This document shows positions 1 through 6,132 of a DNA stretch of 6,886 bases, in pieces (position 1 is the stretch's first letter; each line of letters starts with the position of its first letter). Under the pieces are notes generated by a model. That model was not told the origin of the DNA. It saw only the letters and a list, made by a program, of their open reading frames with translations, and ran no database searches. The stretch is taken from assembly GCA_023474975.1 (NCBI GenBank), contig JAMCXE010000010.1, positions 1 to 6,886 on the forward strand. The letters are read 5' to 3'. The position numbers and the translations under genes were made by a program. Source of the stretch: Patescibacteria group bacterium (GTDB taxonomy: Bacteria > Patescibacteriota > Minisyncoccia > UBA6257 > 02-FULL-45-10c).

Positions 1-327
1 AGTACGGTTAGAATTATGCATAAGCCAACAGGGATCGTTGTTTCCTGTCGAGAAGAAAGAACCCAACACGCTAATCGCGAAAGAGCTATGGAAATATTAC
101 GCGCTAAACTATTCGAAGCTCAGCAGCAAAGAGAGGCCGGAGATATCGGCGCCAGCCGCAAAGAACAAGTTGGCACGGCCGACAGATCCGAAAAGATCAG
201 AACATACAATTTTCCGGATGACAGAATCACCGATCACCGTTTCAATGTTAAAGTTCACAATATAGAAAAAGTTATGGAAGGCGATCTGGATATGATTTTA
301 AAAAAAATAAATAAAACAGAAAAATAA
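1..327 (+). CDS. prfA: Peptide chain release factor 1 (RF1), C-terminal part; 5' end outside window
   Basis: RF1 recognises UAA and UAG in the ribosomal A site and triggers hydrolysis of peptidyl-tRNA. The open frame runs in from the left edge (codons Ser-Thr-Val-Arg-Ile precede the first Met at 16), so that Met is internal. The visible part covers the end of the catalytic domain and the C-terminal domain. Diagnostic class I release-factor strings are HKPTGIVVSCREERTQ, the spaced RTYNFPDDRITDHR block and the VMEGDLDMIL tail. By alignment with known RF1 the catalytic GGQ should lie about seven residues upstream of the window edge, and the PxT-type anticodon motif is further upstream, so neither can be checked. 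RTYNFP and TDHR favour RF1 over RF2, although the PxT/SPF motif would be decisive. The protein ends soon after the conserved block, without the roughly 20-residue extension of E. coli RF1. It stops at TAA just before a strong terminator and converges on the transglycosylase gene. Confidence 0.95.
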   Translation, partial: STVRIMHKPTGIVVSCREERTQHANRERAMEILRAKLFEAQQQREAGDIGASRKEQVGTADRSEKIRTYNFPDDRITDHRFNVKVHNIEKVMEGDLDMILKKINKTEK

Positions 328-338
328 TATCTTTTAAT

Positions 339-366
339 AAAAAATCCCCTATTTAGGGGATTTTTT
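339..366. terminator. Bidirectional intrinsic terminator between convergent genes
   Basis: This is a perfect 12-bp stem (339-350 pairs with 355-366) with a 4-nt ATTT loop. The core is TCCCCT/AGGGGA, flanked by an A-run on the left and a T-run on the right. Each strand therefore reads as hairpin plus U-tract. It lies 12 bp after the prfA stop and 17 bp after the stop of the converging transglycosylase gene, so it probably ends both transcripts. Confidence 0.9.
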
Positions 367-383
367 ATTTTTAATGATCTTGA

Positions 384-1871
384 TCAATTATTGGCATTTA
401 ATACAGCAATTTCATCAGAAAAATCAGATGCCCTATCGGCAACTCGGTATCCGTATCTTCCGACACCCATATAAGACTTCCAGTATGCCCCAGCATAATA
501 TTTTGCCGCTGCACAATTTTCTTGAGAAAAAATAGTTTTATATATATTTTTGCAACTAGCGAGACTGCCCTGTAAATAAAGAGCTGTGCCAGTAAAGGCG
601 TCAGCATTATTAAAAGGCGAGGCTGGCTTATTTCCGGTAATACTGCTTATCTTATCCCTGTAAAGCAGCCAAGTATTGGGCATAAATTGCGCCGGCCCCA
701 TAGCGCCACCATAAGTTCCATCAGAGGTAATGGGGCAAGAAATCGGAGTATGTCTCGGATCAAGACCAAGCTCGGACATTATAGACAAAAAGGCCGGTTT
801 TTGAGAATCGCTCATAACCGTTCCACTGGAATTTCTTCCGGGATCATTATAGTAACACTTTCCCAAATTAGCGCCGATCACACTCTCCACGGAAGACTCC
901 TGAGTAAGGATCGCGAGTATGAAAGCCGCTCTCACACCAGTTGCATTTTCAGCAATCTGAGCAATTTTAACGGCATCTCCAAAAGGCAACTCCCCTCCGC
1001 CTAGTAATTTAAAAATTTTACTCCTGATCTGCGCCGCAGTTTCTTGAGTTTTTTTCAAAAGATCCTGATACTTCGATTCTTGTCCTTTCGTGGCCGTTAA
1101 AAGATCGCTTTTTTCTTTTTTCGCGCCATCAGCTACTTGCGCCTGACTTATTTGATACGACTTCAACGCAGTTGCATCATCCCTTTGAAGAGCTAATTGA
1201 GTCTGCTCGTCCAAAAGATCGCTCTTTAAATTAATCACATTTTCCAATGTAGTTCTAAGACTATCCTGAACATCGGTCAGATTTTTTAAGTCATTAAAAA
1301 AATCCGAAAGCGCAAAATTTTTCAAAAAAACCTCCAATAATCCCACATTGCCGCTCGAATACAAATCTTGCACCATATAAGCCAGCAGTTTTTTATTTTT
1401 TTCTATATCAGTTTCCGTTTGGCTTATTTTATTTTTATTGTTATCGATCTCGTTATTTAGTGCGGTCAATGACAAATTAGTAGCCCTCACTTGCAAATTA
1501 AGCTTAGAAATCTGGGCGTTGAGCTTATTTATTTCTCCTTGCAAACTTTTTCCCTGACTCCGATATTGATCGATAGTGTCTTGATACTGCCCGATCTGAG
1601 ATTCTAATGATTGCAGCTGGCTTTCAAGCTGCTGGCGCTCAGTATCACTCTGAGCCGCAAGCGATTGCTGAATGCGATCGACGGGGGCAAGCGCCGACCC
1701 AAAAGCTAAATAAAAAACAGTCGCCATCAGCGATCCTGCCCTTAAAAATTTAAAAAACGGTATTTTTATGCTTTTTTGGGTACGCAGATCCAATCTAAGA
1801 TCTTTATTTGAAAATATTTTGTCATTATTGAATCTTTTAATATCGATGAGTATTTTAGGCTTTATTCTCAT
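384..1871 (-). CDS. Membrane-anchored or secreted coiled-coil lytic transglycosylase (MltB/SLT_2-like catalytic domain)
   Basis: This is a 495-residue cell-wall enzyme predicted to cleave peptidoglycan glycan strands outside the membrane. In order: a basic N-terminus (1-45), one hydrophobic segment (about 46-64, MATVFYLAFGSALAP) as signal peptide or anchor, a long Gln/Leu/Lys-rich coiled coil (about 70-290), then a catalytic domain (about 295-480). Within the coiled coil, residues 164-195 (LYSSGNVGLLEVFL...LSDFF) match the SGN-xxLEVLL-xxxxFSDF pattern of PcsB/CwlO/EnvC-type murein hydrolase activators. The catalytic domain has the likely acid Glu325 in ILTQES and the MltB-type signature GGAMGPAQFMPNTW (388-401), followed by a Tyr-rich end. 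It has four cysteines (339, 379, 440, 453). The ATG at 1871 has an in-frame TGA four codons upstream, so no earlier start is possible. Met49 is an alternative with an AGGA 6 nt before it, but using it would remove the basic segment before the membrane helix. Stop is TGA. Transglycosylase class is fairly certain; exact family and partner are not. Confidence 0.87.
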   Translation of the reverse strand: MRIKPKILIDIKRFNNDKIFSNKDLRLDLRTQKSIKIPFFKFLRAGSLMATVFYLAFGSALAPVDRIQQSLAAQSDTERQQLESQLQSLESQIGQYQDTIDQYRSQGKSLQGEINKLNAQISKLNLQVRATNLSLTALNNEIDNNKNKISQTETDIEKNKKLLAYMVQDLYSSGNVGLLEVFLKNFALSDFFNDLKNLTDVQDSLRTTLENVINLKSDLLDEQTQLALQRDDATALKSYQISQAQVADGAKKEKSDLLTATKGQESKYQDLLKKTQETAAQIRSKIFKLLGGGELPFGDAVKIAQIAENATGVRAAFILAILTQESSVESVIGANLGKCYYNDPGRNSSGTVMSDSQKPAFLSIMSELGLDPRHTPISCPITSDGTYGGAMGPAQFMPNTWLLYRDKISSITGNKPASPFNNADAFTGTALYLQGSLASCKNIYKTIFSQENCAAAKYYAGAYWKSYMGVGRYGYRVADRASDFSDEIAVLNANN

Positions 1872-1925
1872 ATCTTTTATTCATATTAAGAAAATATCCC
1901 CTCCCTTCAAACAAGTTCATTAGTT

Positions 1926-1954
1926 ATTATAACAAAATTCCCTCGTGATGTGAG
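1926..1954 (-). promoter_or_regulatory. Candidate sigma70-type promoter for the transglycosylase gene
   Basis: On the minus strand a perfect TATAAT (1931-1926) lies exactly 17 bp downstream of CTCACA (1954-1949), which matches four of six bases of TTGACA. The start site would be near 1919, giving a leader of about 47 nt that contains a purine run GGGAGGGG. The elements overlap the terminator hairpin of the upstream bL25 gene, and the -10 box sits in its U-tract. In AT-rich DNA a chance TATAAT is common, so confidence is moderate. Supporting it are the spacing and the need for a promoter just after a terminator. Confidence 0.45.
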
Positions 1955-1962
1955 GGAATTTT
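1934..1962 (-). terminator. Intrinsic terminator after the bL25 gene
   Basis: This is a perfect 11-bp stem (1934-1944 pairs with 1952-1962; TTCCCTC/GAGGGAA core) with a 7-nt loop. It lies 40 bp after the TAA of the bL25 gene. On the minus strand it is followed by TTTTGTTATAATAACT, an interrupted U-tract, so termination may be incomplete. The plus strand also has T-rich sequence after the stem, but no plus-strand gene precedes it. Confidence 0.75.
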
Positions 1963-2002
1963 AAATTTATTTTTACTGCGCGAACCCAGACTTGATCCAA
2001 AA

Positions 2003-2692
2003 TTACTTTTTAGGAGCTTCGACTGGAGCGGTGGTCGTCCCCTCGGTGGCCTTAGCGGCCTCCCTCTCGGCTTTTTTCTCTTCCGATTCAACTTTAACAG
2101 CCTCAACTCCGACAGCCGCTGCTTGCTGCATAGCGAGCTCTTCTTCTTCGGTAAGTTTAGCGGTGACCGTGGCAACAACCGTTTCTGGATCCACCAACGC
2201 CTTAGCGGTTTTCGGAAGATCAAGATCTTTCACATATAAACTCTGACCTATCTCCAAAATCTTAGAAATATCAACTTGCAAGGAATGCGGAATATCCATC
2301 GGCAATGCTTCTACTTCAAGCTCTTGTAAAGATTTGATCAAAAGGCCATTCTTCTCTTTGACTGCGGGAGAAATGCCGATAAATTCTATCGGAATCATCA
2401 ATTTTATCTTTTCATCCATCCTGATCTTATATAGATCAATATTTAGAATATCTCCGCTTACTCCATCATAAGAAACTTCGTGAATAATAACCGGATATTT
2501 ATCGCTACCTAAAATAGCATTGATAACCGTGTTTTCGCCGGCCTCTTTAAAAACTTTTTTAAAATCCTTGACCGCGACCATTAGATGCATATTTTCGGCG
2601 CCCTTGCCGTAAAGCTCGACAGGAATAAGATCCTTCCGCCTTAAAGCATTGGCTTTATCCGACATATTTCTTTTTTGAACTTGTAAATCCAT
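2003..2692 (-). CDS. rplY: 50S ribosomal protein bL25, TL5/Ctc form
   Basis: bL25 binds 5S rRNA in the large subunit's central protuberance. The 229-residue length fits the two-domain TL5/Ctc form rather than the roughly 94-residue E. coli L25. The N-terminal 5S-binding domain (about 1-92) shows ANALRRKDLIPVELYGKG, HEVSYDGVSGDILNIDLYKI and the expected beta-rich spacing. The C-terminal TL5 domain (about 93-180) shows KIKLMIPIEFIGISPAVK, a GLL-xxxLxELEVEALP stretch, IPHSLQVDIS, and LEIGQSLYVKDLDLP. A low-complexity Ala/Glu/Lys tail (181-229) follows, as is common in this form. Met1 is preferred over Met10 because residues 2-9 form the family's first strand. No Shine-Dalgarno is visible upstream of the ATG. 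The gene lies 32 bp after the aldolase gene and is probably co-transcribed with it. A peptidyl-tRNA hydrolase gene, a frequent neighbour of rplY elsewhere, is absent. A terminator follows. Confidence 0.95.
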   Translation of the reverse strand: MDLQVQKRNMSDKANALRRKDLIPVELYGKGAENMHLMVAVKDFKKVFKEAGENTVINAILGSDKYPVIIHEVSYDGVSGDILNIDLYKIRMDEKIKLMIPIEFIGISPAVKEKNGLLIKSLQELEVEALPMDIPHSLQVDISKILEIGQSLYVKDLDLPKTAKALVDPETVVATVTAKLTEEEELAMQQAAAVGVEAVKVESEEKKAEREAAKATEGTTTAPVEAPKK

Positions 2693-2724
2693 AATTAAAA
2701 TATCTTAATAATTCAGTTTGTTTA

Positions 2725-3618
2725 TTATATCAATTTATTGAACAATTGCAAGCGAGCTTTAACGACCGACCTTATTCCCTCCAGTGATGGCTCGAGGATT
2801 TTGTATGGAGCAACCTCATCTCTGTTCTTTTTTAACGACTCTTCCAATTTATTTTTCCAGGCCAGTCTTATCTCGGTGTTTATATGAACAATACTTATAC
2901 CGCTCCCTATAGCAGATCTAAAATCGTCATCAGCTATTCCAGAACCGCCATGAAGGACTAGCGGAACATTAACTGCATTTTTCAATTCCCCTATTCTCTT
3001 GATATCCAGCCTTGGATTTATCGATCTCAAAACTCCGTTAGCATCCGGAGCCATTACGATGCCGTGTAAATTGCCTACAGCGGGAGCTAATAGATCAACA
3101 CCTGTTTCCTTTACAAATCTAGCCGCATCCTCCGGCTTAGTTAGGCTCTCGGGACTTATTGCTATCCCGCTAGGGATAGCAGTTAAAACCTGAGACGAAG
3201 AGCCTATAAATCCGATCTCTCCTTCGATCAAAATATCTTTCGACTTCGATCTTATATACTCAACAGCCAATTTCGTTTGTTTTATATTTTCCTCAAAAGG
3301 CAACTTGCTTGCATCAAAAATAATGGCATCATAACCGGCAGAAACAGCATCCCTAACCTCATCCATGGAATGCGTGTGATCGGAATTCAAAAAAATAGGA
3401 AAATCATTGTCCACCCGCAATCTTTTGACCATAGCCGAAGCCATATTCCTTCCAAGAAACTTGGCCTCGCCCTCCGACGTGCCAATAATAACCGGAACCC
3501 TCAATTCTTGCGCGGCCTCAAATATCGCTTTCAGGGCTACGGAATCCGAAATATTAAAATGCCCCACCGCTACACCTTTTTTACCAGCCTGATCTATAAC
3601 ATCCTTTAAATTATTCAT
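2725..3618 (-). CDS. fba: Class II (zinc-dependent) fructose-bisphosphate aldolase family
   Basis: This enzyme reversibly splits fructose 1,6-bisphosphate into dihydroxyacetone phosphate and glyceraldehyde 3-phosphate in central glycolysis/gluconeogenesis. The 297 residues form a complete TIM-barrel class II aldolase. Visible motifs are AVGHFNISD (17-25), the catalytic Asp80 with zinc ligand His81 in NSDH, FDASKLPFEENI (101-112), the Glu pair in EGEIGFIG (132-139), zinc ligand His185 in AVGNLHG, zinc ligand His223 in the phosphate-binding LHGGSGI, and HINTEIR (245-251), which matches the NxNTE/NxxTE phosphate/ketose contact of the Bacillus FbaA and GatY/KbaY group. The C-terminal PYKILEPSLEGIRSVVKARL is the usual family end. 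All metal and catalytic positions I can place are present, so it should be active. Tagatose-bisphosphate aldolase or another ketose-bisphosphate substrate cannot be excluded from motifs alone. It sits 27 bp after the membrane-protein gene and 32 bp before the bL25 gene, so it is probably in one operon with both. The start lacks a Shine-Dalgarno and has a purely A/T leader. Confidence 0.93.
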   Translation of the reverse strand: MNNLKDVIDQAGKKGVAVGHFNISDSVALKAIFEAAQELRVPVIIGTSEGEAKFLGRNMASAMVKRLRVDNDFPIFLNSDHTHSMDEVRDAVSAGYDAIIFDASKLPFEENIKQTKLAVEYIRSKSKDILIEGEIGFIGSSSQVLTAIPSGIAISPESLTKPEDAARFVKETGVDLLAPAVGNLHGIVMAPDANGVLRSINPRLDIKRIGELKNAVNVPLVLHGGSGIADDDFRSAIGSGISIVHINTEIRLAWKNKLEESLKKNRDEVAPYKILEPSLEGIRSVVKARLQLFNKLI

Positions 3619-3645
3619 GTTTATTTTATATTTATAATTATAATT

Positions 3646-4350
3646 TTAAACTCTTAACGACATTAAACCAAATAATGAAACCAAATAGTTACCAAAAGCC
3701 AACACAATTAGGCCCGCTAATAAAAATGGGGCGCCAAGAGTTGTGTATGGATCCTTATACACCAAATTTTTAAAAACGGAGACTATTACCACAAAAAAGA
3801 AAATCAAAAGCAGGAATACGGCAAAATTTGACCAGCCAACCATCAAAGACAAAAGAAAACCAAGCTCCGTTTCTCCTTCCTCGAAAAACCTTTCTCTGTA
3901 TTTTTTTAAAAATATCAGGAATAGATAAAAAGCAACGGATGCAATAACAGAAACAACTATTTCCAACCAAAATCTTCCCCATGAATAAAAAAGAAAATAG
4001 CCAAAACGATTATTAAATAAGAAAAACAGATCTCCGGAAAATCTTCTTAAGAGAGAGAAATTTATCGCACCCGCGCTTAAAAAAAACTTCGTAAAAGAAT
4101 TGCTAGACCAAACATAATACTGACCGAATGTTTCTATCAAAGCATAAAGAACTTTAAATATCAGAACCGACCAGATCAATTTTTTATAACTAAGCCGTAT
4201 AGATATTTTCTTAAAAAAAACTGGGGGGTTAAATGATCGGTCGAAAAGATCGAACCTTTTACCAGCGGCAATAAACAATATCAATAAATAAAAAATATAT
4301 TGCCCCCAATTTAGAAATGGAATAAGAATATAGCGGAAAGCCAAATTCAT
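3646..4350 (-). CDS. Multi-pass membrane protein of unknown function
   Basis: I do not recognise this 234-residue protein. It is very rich in Phe, Leu, Ile and Tyr, with about five hydrophobic spans at roughly 8-29, 58-78, 127-148, 163-195 (long enough to bend or to be a helix plus re-entrant part) and 205-231. Lys/Arg clusters lie between the first two (KR...KK, residues 31-57) and after the third (KKYRER, 149-154). By the positive-inside rule this puts those loops in the cytoplasm and the N-terminus outside. The segment 79-126 is aromatic-rich (SSNSFTKFF, FNNRFGYFLFYSW) and would be mostly extracytoplasmic or amphipathic. No enzyme or transporter signature is visible. It starts 25 bp after the receiver gene and ends 27 bp before the aldolase gene, so co-transcription is likely. 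Whether it works with the receiver is not shown by the sequence. The ORF is convincing because of its length, spacing and clean helix pattern. Confidence 0.8.
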   Translation of the reverse strand: MNLAFRYILIPFLNWGQYIFYLLILFIAAGKRFDLFDRSFNPPVFFKKISIRLSYKKLIWSVLIFKVLYALIETFGQYYVWSSNSFTKFFLSAGAINFSLLRRFSGDLFFLFNNRFGYFLFYSWGRFWLEIVVSVIASVAFYLFLIFLKKYRERFFEEGETELGFLLSLMVGWSNFAVFLLLIFFFVVIVSVFKNLVYKDPYTTLGAPFLLAGLIVLAFGNYLVSLFGLMSLRV

Positions 4351-4375
4351 ACTATTTGTTCTTTAAATAATTATC

Positions 4376-4768
4376 TTACTCAAGGCAGCTCTTAACCTTT
4401 TCAACTATATCGTCCAACTTCCAATCCGTCTTTATAAGATAATAAGAAGGCTCAAGCTCTGTTACCGCCTTAGTGATCCTGTCATCTGCTGATAAGTTAG
4501 TAAGCAAAACAACCTTCGCTTTTTTACCCCATGAATCCTGACGCAATTTTCTGAACATAGTAAGCCCGTCCATTTTGGGCATAACAATATCTAACACAAT
4601 CAGATCCGGCTTATTTTTTAAGGCAAGATCCAACCCGTCCTCACCCGTCATAGCAGTGATCACATTATATCCCTCTCCCTTAAATCTTTCCGATAAAACC
4701 GAAAGCAACGGGGCATCGTCTTCGACTACCTCGACTATCAATACTTTTTTCTTATTTTCGTTTGACAT
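4376..4768 (-). CDS. Stand-alone response regulator receiver (CheY-like)
   Basis: This is a 130-residue single receiver domain with no DNA-binding or enzymatic output, expected to be a cytoplasmic phospho-switch acting by protein contact. All hallmark residues are present: the acidic cluster Glu16-Asp17-Asp18, phospho-acceptor Asp60 in LIVLDIVMPKMDG, Thr90 at the end of VVLLTN, and Lys113 in YLIKTD. The first strand is odd: VLIVE is followed by VVEDD instead of the usual VLIVEDD, an extra three residues matching a 9-bp tandem duplication. No histidine kinase gene lies in the window, so the partner must be encoded elsewhere. The gene is 41 bp downstream of the 412-residue gene and 25 bp upstream of the membrane protein. 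No Shine-Dalgarno is seen. The family call is very safe; the output is unknown. Confidence 0.93.
   Translation of the reverse strand: MSNENKKKVLIVEVVEDDAPLLSVLSERFKGEGYNVITAMTGEDGLDLALKNKPDLIVLDIVMPKMDGLTMFRKLRQDSWGKKAKVVLLTNLSADDRITKAVTELEPSYYLIKTDWKLDDIVEKVKSCLE
4720..4737 (-). repeat. 9-bp near-perfect tandem duplication in the receiver gene
   Basis: On the minus strand TAGTCGAGG (4737-4729) is followed directly by TAGTCGAAG (4728-4720), differing at one base. The repeat is in frame and encodes Val-Glu-Val/Val-Glu-Asp, which turns the usual LIVEDD of a receiver into LIVEVVEDD. Confidence 0.85.
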
Positions 4769-4784
4769 ATTTATTATTAAATTA

Positions 4785-4814
4785 ATTATACTACAATAAT
4801 ATCAAATATTTAAA
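4785..4814 (-). promoter_or_regulatory. Weak candidate promoter before the receiver gene
   Basis: A perfect TATAAT (4790-4785, minus strand) stands 18 bp downstream of TTTAAA (4814-4809; four of six to TTGACA), the latter overlapping the stop codon of the upstream gene. Transcription would begin about 10 nt before the receiver ATG, giving a nearly leaderless mRNA. The gap is almost pure A/T, so a chance match is quite possible. Confidence 0.25.
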
Positions 4815-6048
4815 ATTTGATTATCCCCTTGTCGAAATTATCTATCAGCATTTTTTCCATAGCTTCTTCTCCTCCGGCATACTCGGAAAATATCCTAGTC
4901 CACATAGCCTCTCTTTGATGATAAGTGAAAGTTTCATTTTTTCCGTCCATAAAAGAGACCAATGACATAGCATTATCTTCCAGATCAAAACTAACCACGC
5001 TTTCTTCACCGTTCTTAAATAATCCACCCACCCACTCCATATTATTCCAAATCTTCAAATTCATTTTTTTGTCTTTTTCATTGATGTTGAAAAAAGACAA
5101 ATCCCTTTCCCCGCGAAGCCAATGCAAAGACTCGGGGTTTACTCTTGGCAAAAAAAGCCGCGTATCATTAGGATTTTCTTTGGCTAGATATCTTTGAACT
5201 ATCAACCAATCTCCGGGCTCGGAATGAAAAATATCCTTAACATCGCCGCGAAGCAACGACTTTAAATGTTCGGCAAAATCAGGAGAATCCTTATAAAACT
5301 CAAAAAGCTTGGAATAAAATTTAATCTCATAGCAATAATGAAAAAGCAGAGCAAAGTCTCTCAAAAATTTTCCAGGAATATCTTCTTTTATTGGATTTAT
5401 AAAAATAACTCCAAATTCTTTCAGGTGGCTTACGTTGTGATGCTTTTTGGCTACAAACTTCTGAGCAACATCGATCCATACGTCGCTTAAAACCTCGATC
5501 TTTATCTCCCTTCTTTCAAAATCATCAGGAGTAAAATTACTATACGCAATATCAAAAGTTTCATGCATCCACTCAGTACTTTCAATGAATCTGAGAGTTG
5601 CGAATATTTCGGTGACGTCATACTTTTCAAGAACCTCTTGAATATTGGCAGCCTTGAGATACTTTAATAATTCCAGCGGTGGTCTTTTTTCTAAAATTTC
5701 CCTAGCGCGATCTTTTTTCAAAAAAAATCCATAAGGTACCCGCACAAGCTTTTTAGCTATAACAGCGGCTTTTTCAAATTCGCTTTTTCCGGGAACGCTT
5801 GCCAGTATATCAAGTACCTTTTTTTCGTGCTCTAAAATAGTATGACGCAATACGCTTTCAACATGGTGAGCGCTTCTATCGCCAGAATCCAGCAATTTTA
5901 ATGTTGAATCAACGATCCTCGTGTTCTCGTCGACTATCCTTTCCAGTACGCCGAGCCGGCCAGTCTTTCTGATCATAGCAGCTTCCATTTTTTCCAGCAT
6001 ACCGGAATCTACCCCCAAAACTTTAGAAAAATAATTTAGTTTTTCCAT
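4810..6048 (-). CDS. Unassigned soluble protein, 412 residues, probably a CPR-conserved family
   Basis: I cannot assign a function. There is no signal peptide or membrane span, so it is probably cytoplasmic. The N-terminal half (about 1-160) is helical and charged, with a His-bearing helix SAHHVESVLRHTILEHEKK (59-77; His61, 62, 69, 74). The middle carries KFVAKKHHNVSHLKEFGVIF (198-216; His203, 204, 208) followed by INPIKED and an aromatic stretch LLFHYCYEIKFYSKLFEF (234-251). The C-terminal part has DWLIVQRYLAKENPND (280-295), RVNPESLHWLRGERDL (302-317) and a tail SFDLEDNAMSLVSFMDG (353-369) before a Trp/Tyr-rich end. I have an impression of similar AKKHHNVSHLKE and VQRYLAK strings in uncharacterised Patescibacteria proteins, but could not check this. 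No P-loop, Rossmann, HD or protease signature stands out. It is 96 bp downstream of the kinase gene and 41 bp upstream of the receiver gene on the same strand. The ATG at 6048 has no Shine-Dalgarno, and the first residues (MEKLNYFSKVLG) look like a natural start. Confidence 0.85.
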   Translation of the reverse strand: MEKLNYFSKVLGVDSGMLEKMEAAMIRKTGRLGVLERIVDENTRIVDSTLKLLDSGDRSAHHVESVLRHTILEHEKKVLDILASVPGKSEFEKAAVIAKKLVRVPYGFFLKKDRAREILEKRPPLELLKYLKAANIQEVLEKYDVTEIFATLRFIESTEWMHETFDIAYSNFTPDDFERREIKIEVLSDVWIDVAQKFVAKKHHNVSHLKEFGVIFINPIKEDIPGKFLRDFALLFHYCYEIKFYSKLFEFYKDSPDFAEHLKSLLRGDVKDIFHSEPGDWLIVQRYLAKENPNDTRLFLPRVNPESLHWLRGERDLSFFNINEKDKKMNLKIWNNMEWVGGLFKNGEESVVSFDLEDNAMSLVSFMDGKNETFTYHQREAMWTRIFSEYAGGEEAMEKMLIDNFDKGIIKF

Positions 6049-6132
6049 ATATTGATAAAAATAACTATTTTTTAATTAACGCCCCGATCTTGACCGAAGC
6101 CGAGACATACCAAACACCAATTAGTACATACA

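Noticed and set aside
16..18. ATG at 16 as the start of a small separate gene
   Set aside because: The frame is open to the left edge and the preceding codons match the RF1 sequence, so this is an internal residue of a truncated gene.
687..1004. Plus-strand 105-codon open frame inside the transglycosylase gene
   Set aside because: It is antisense to the conserved catalytic domain, has a low-complexity, non-family-like translation and no leader signal; it is a shadow of the real gene.
1927..2223. Minus-strand 98-codon frame rich in Arg, Lys and Pro over the bL25 C-terminus
   Set aside because: It is an out-of-frame reading of the low-complexity Ala/Glu/Lys tail and also runs through the terminator hairpin.
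3277..3609. Plus-strand 110-codon frame opposite the aldolase gene
   Set aside because: It lies wholly antisense to conserved aldolase motifs, and its translation resembles no protein family.
3637..3642. TATAAT before the aldolase gene as a promoter
   Set aside because: It lies in a 27-bp, almost pure A/T gap inside a tight gene run, with no convincing -35; a chance match is likely.
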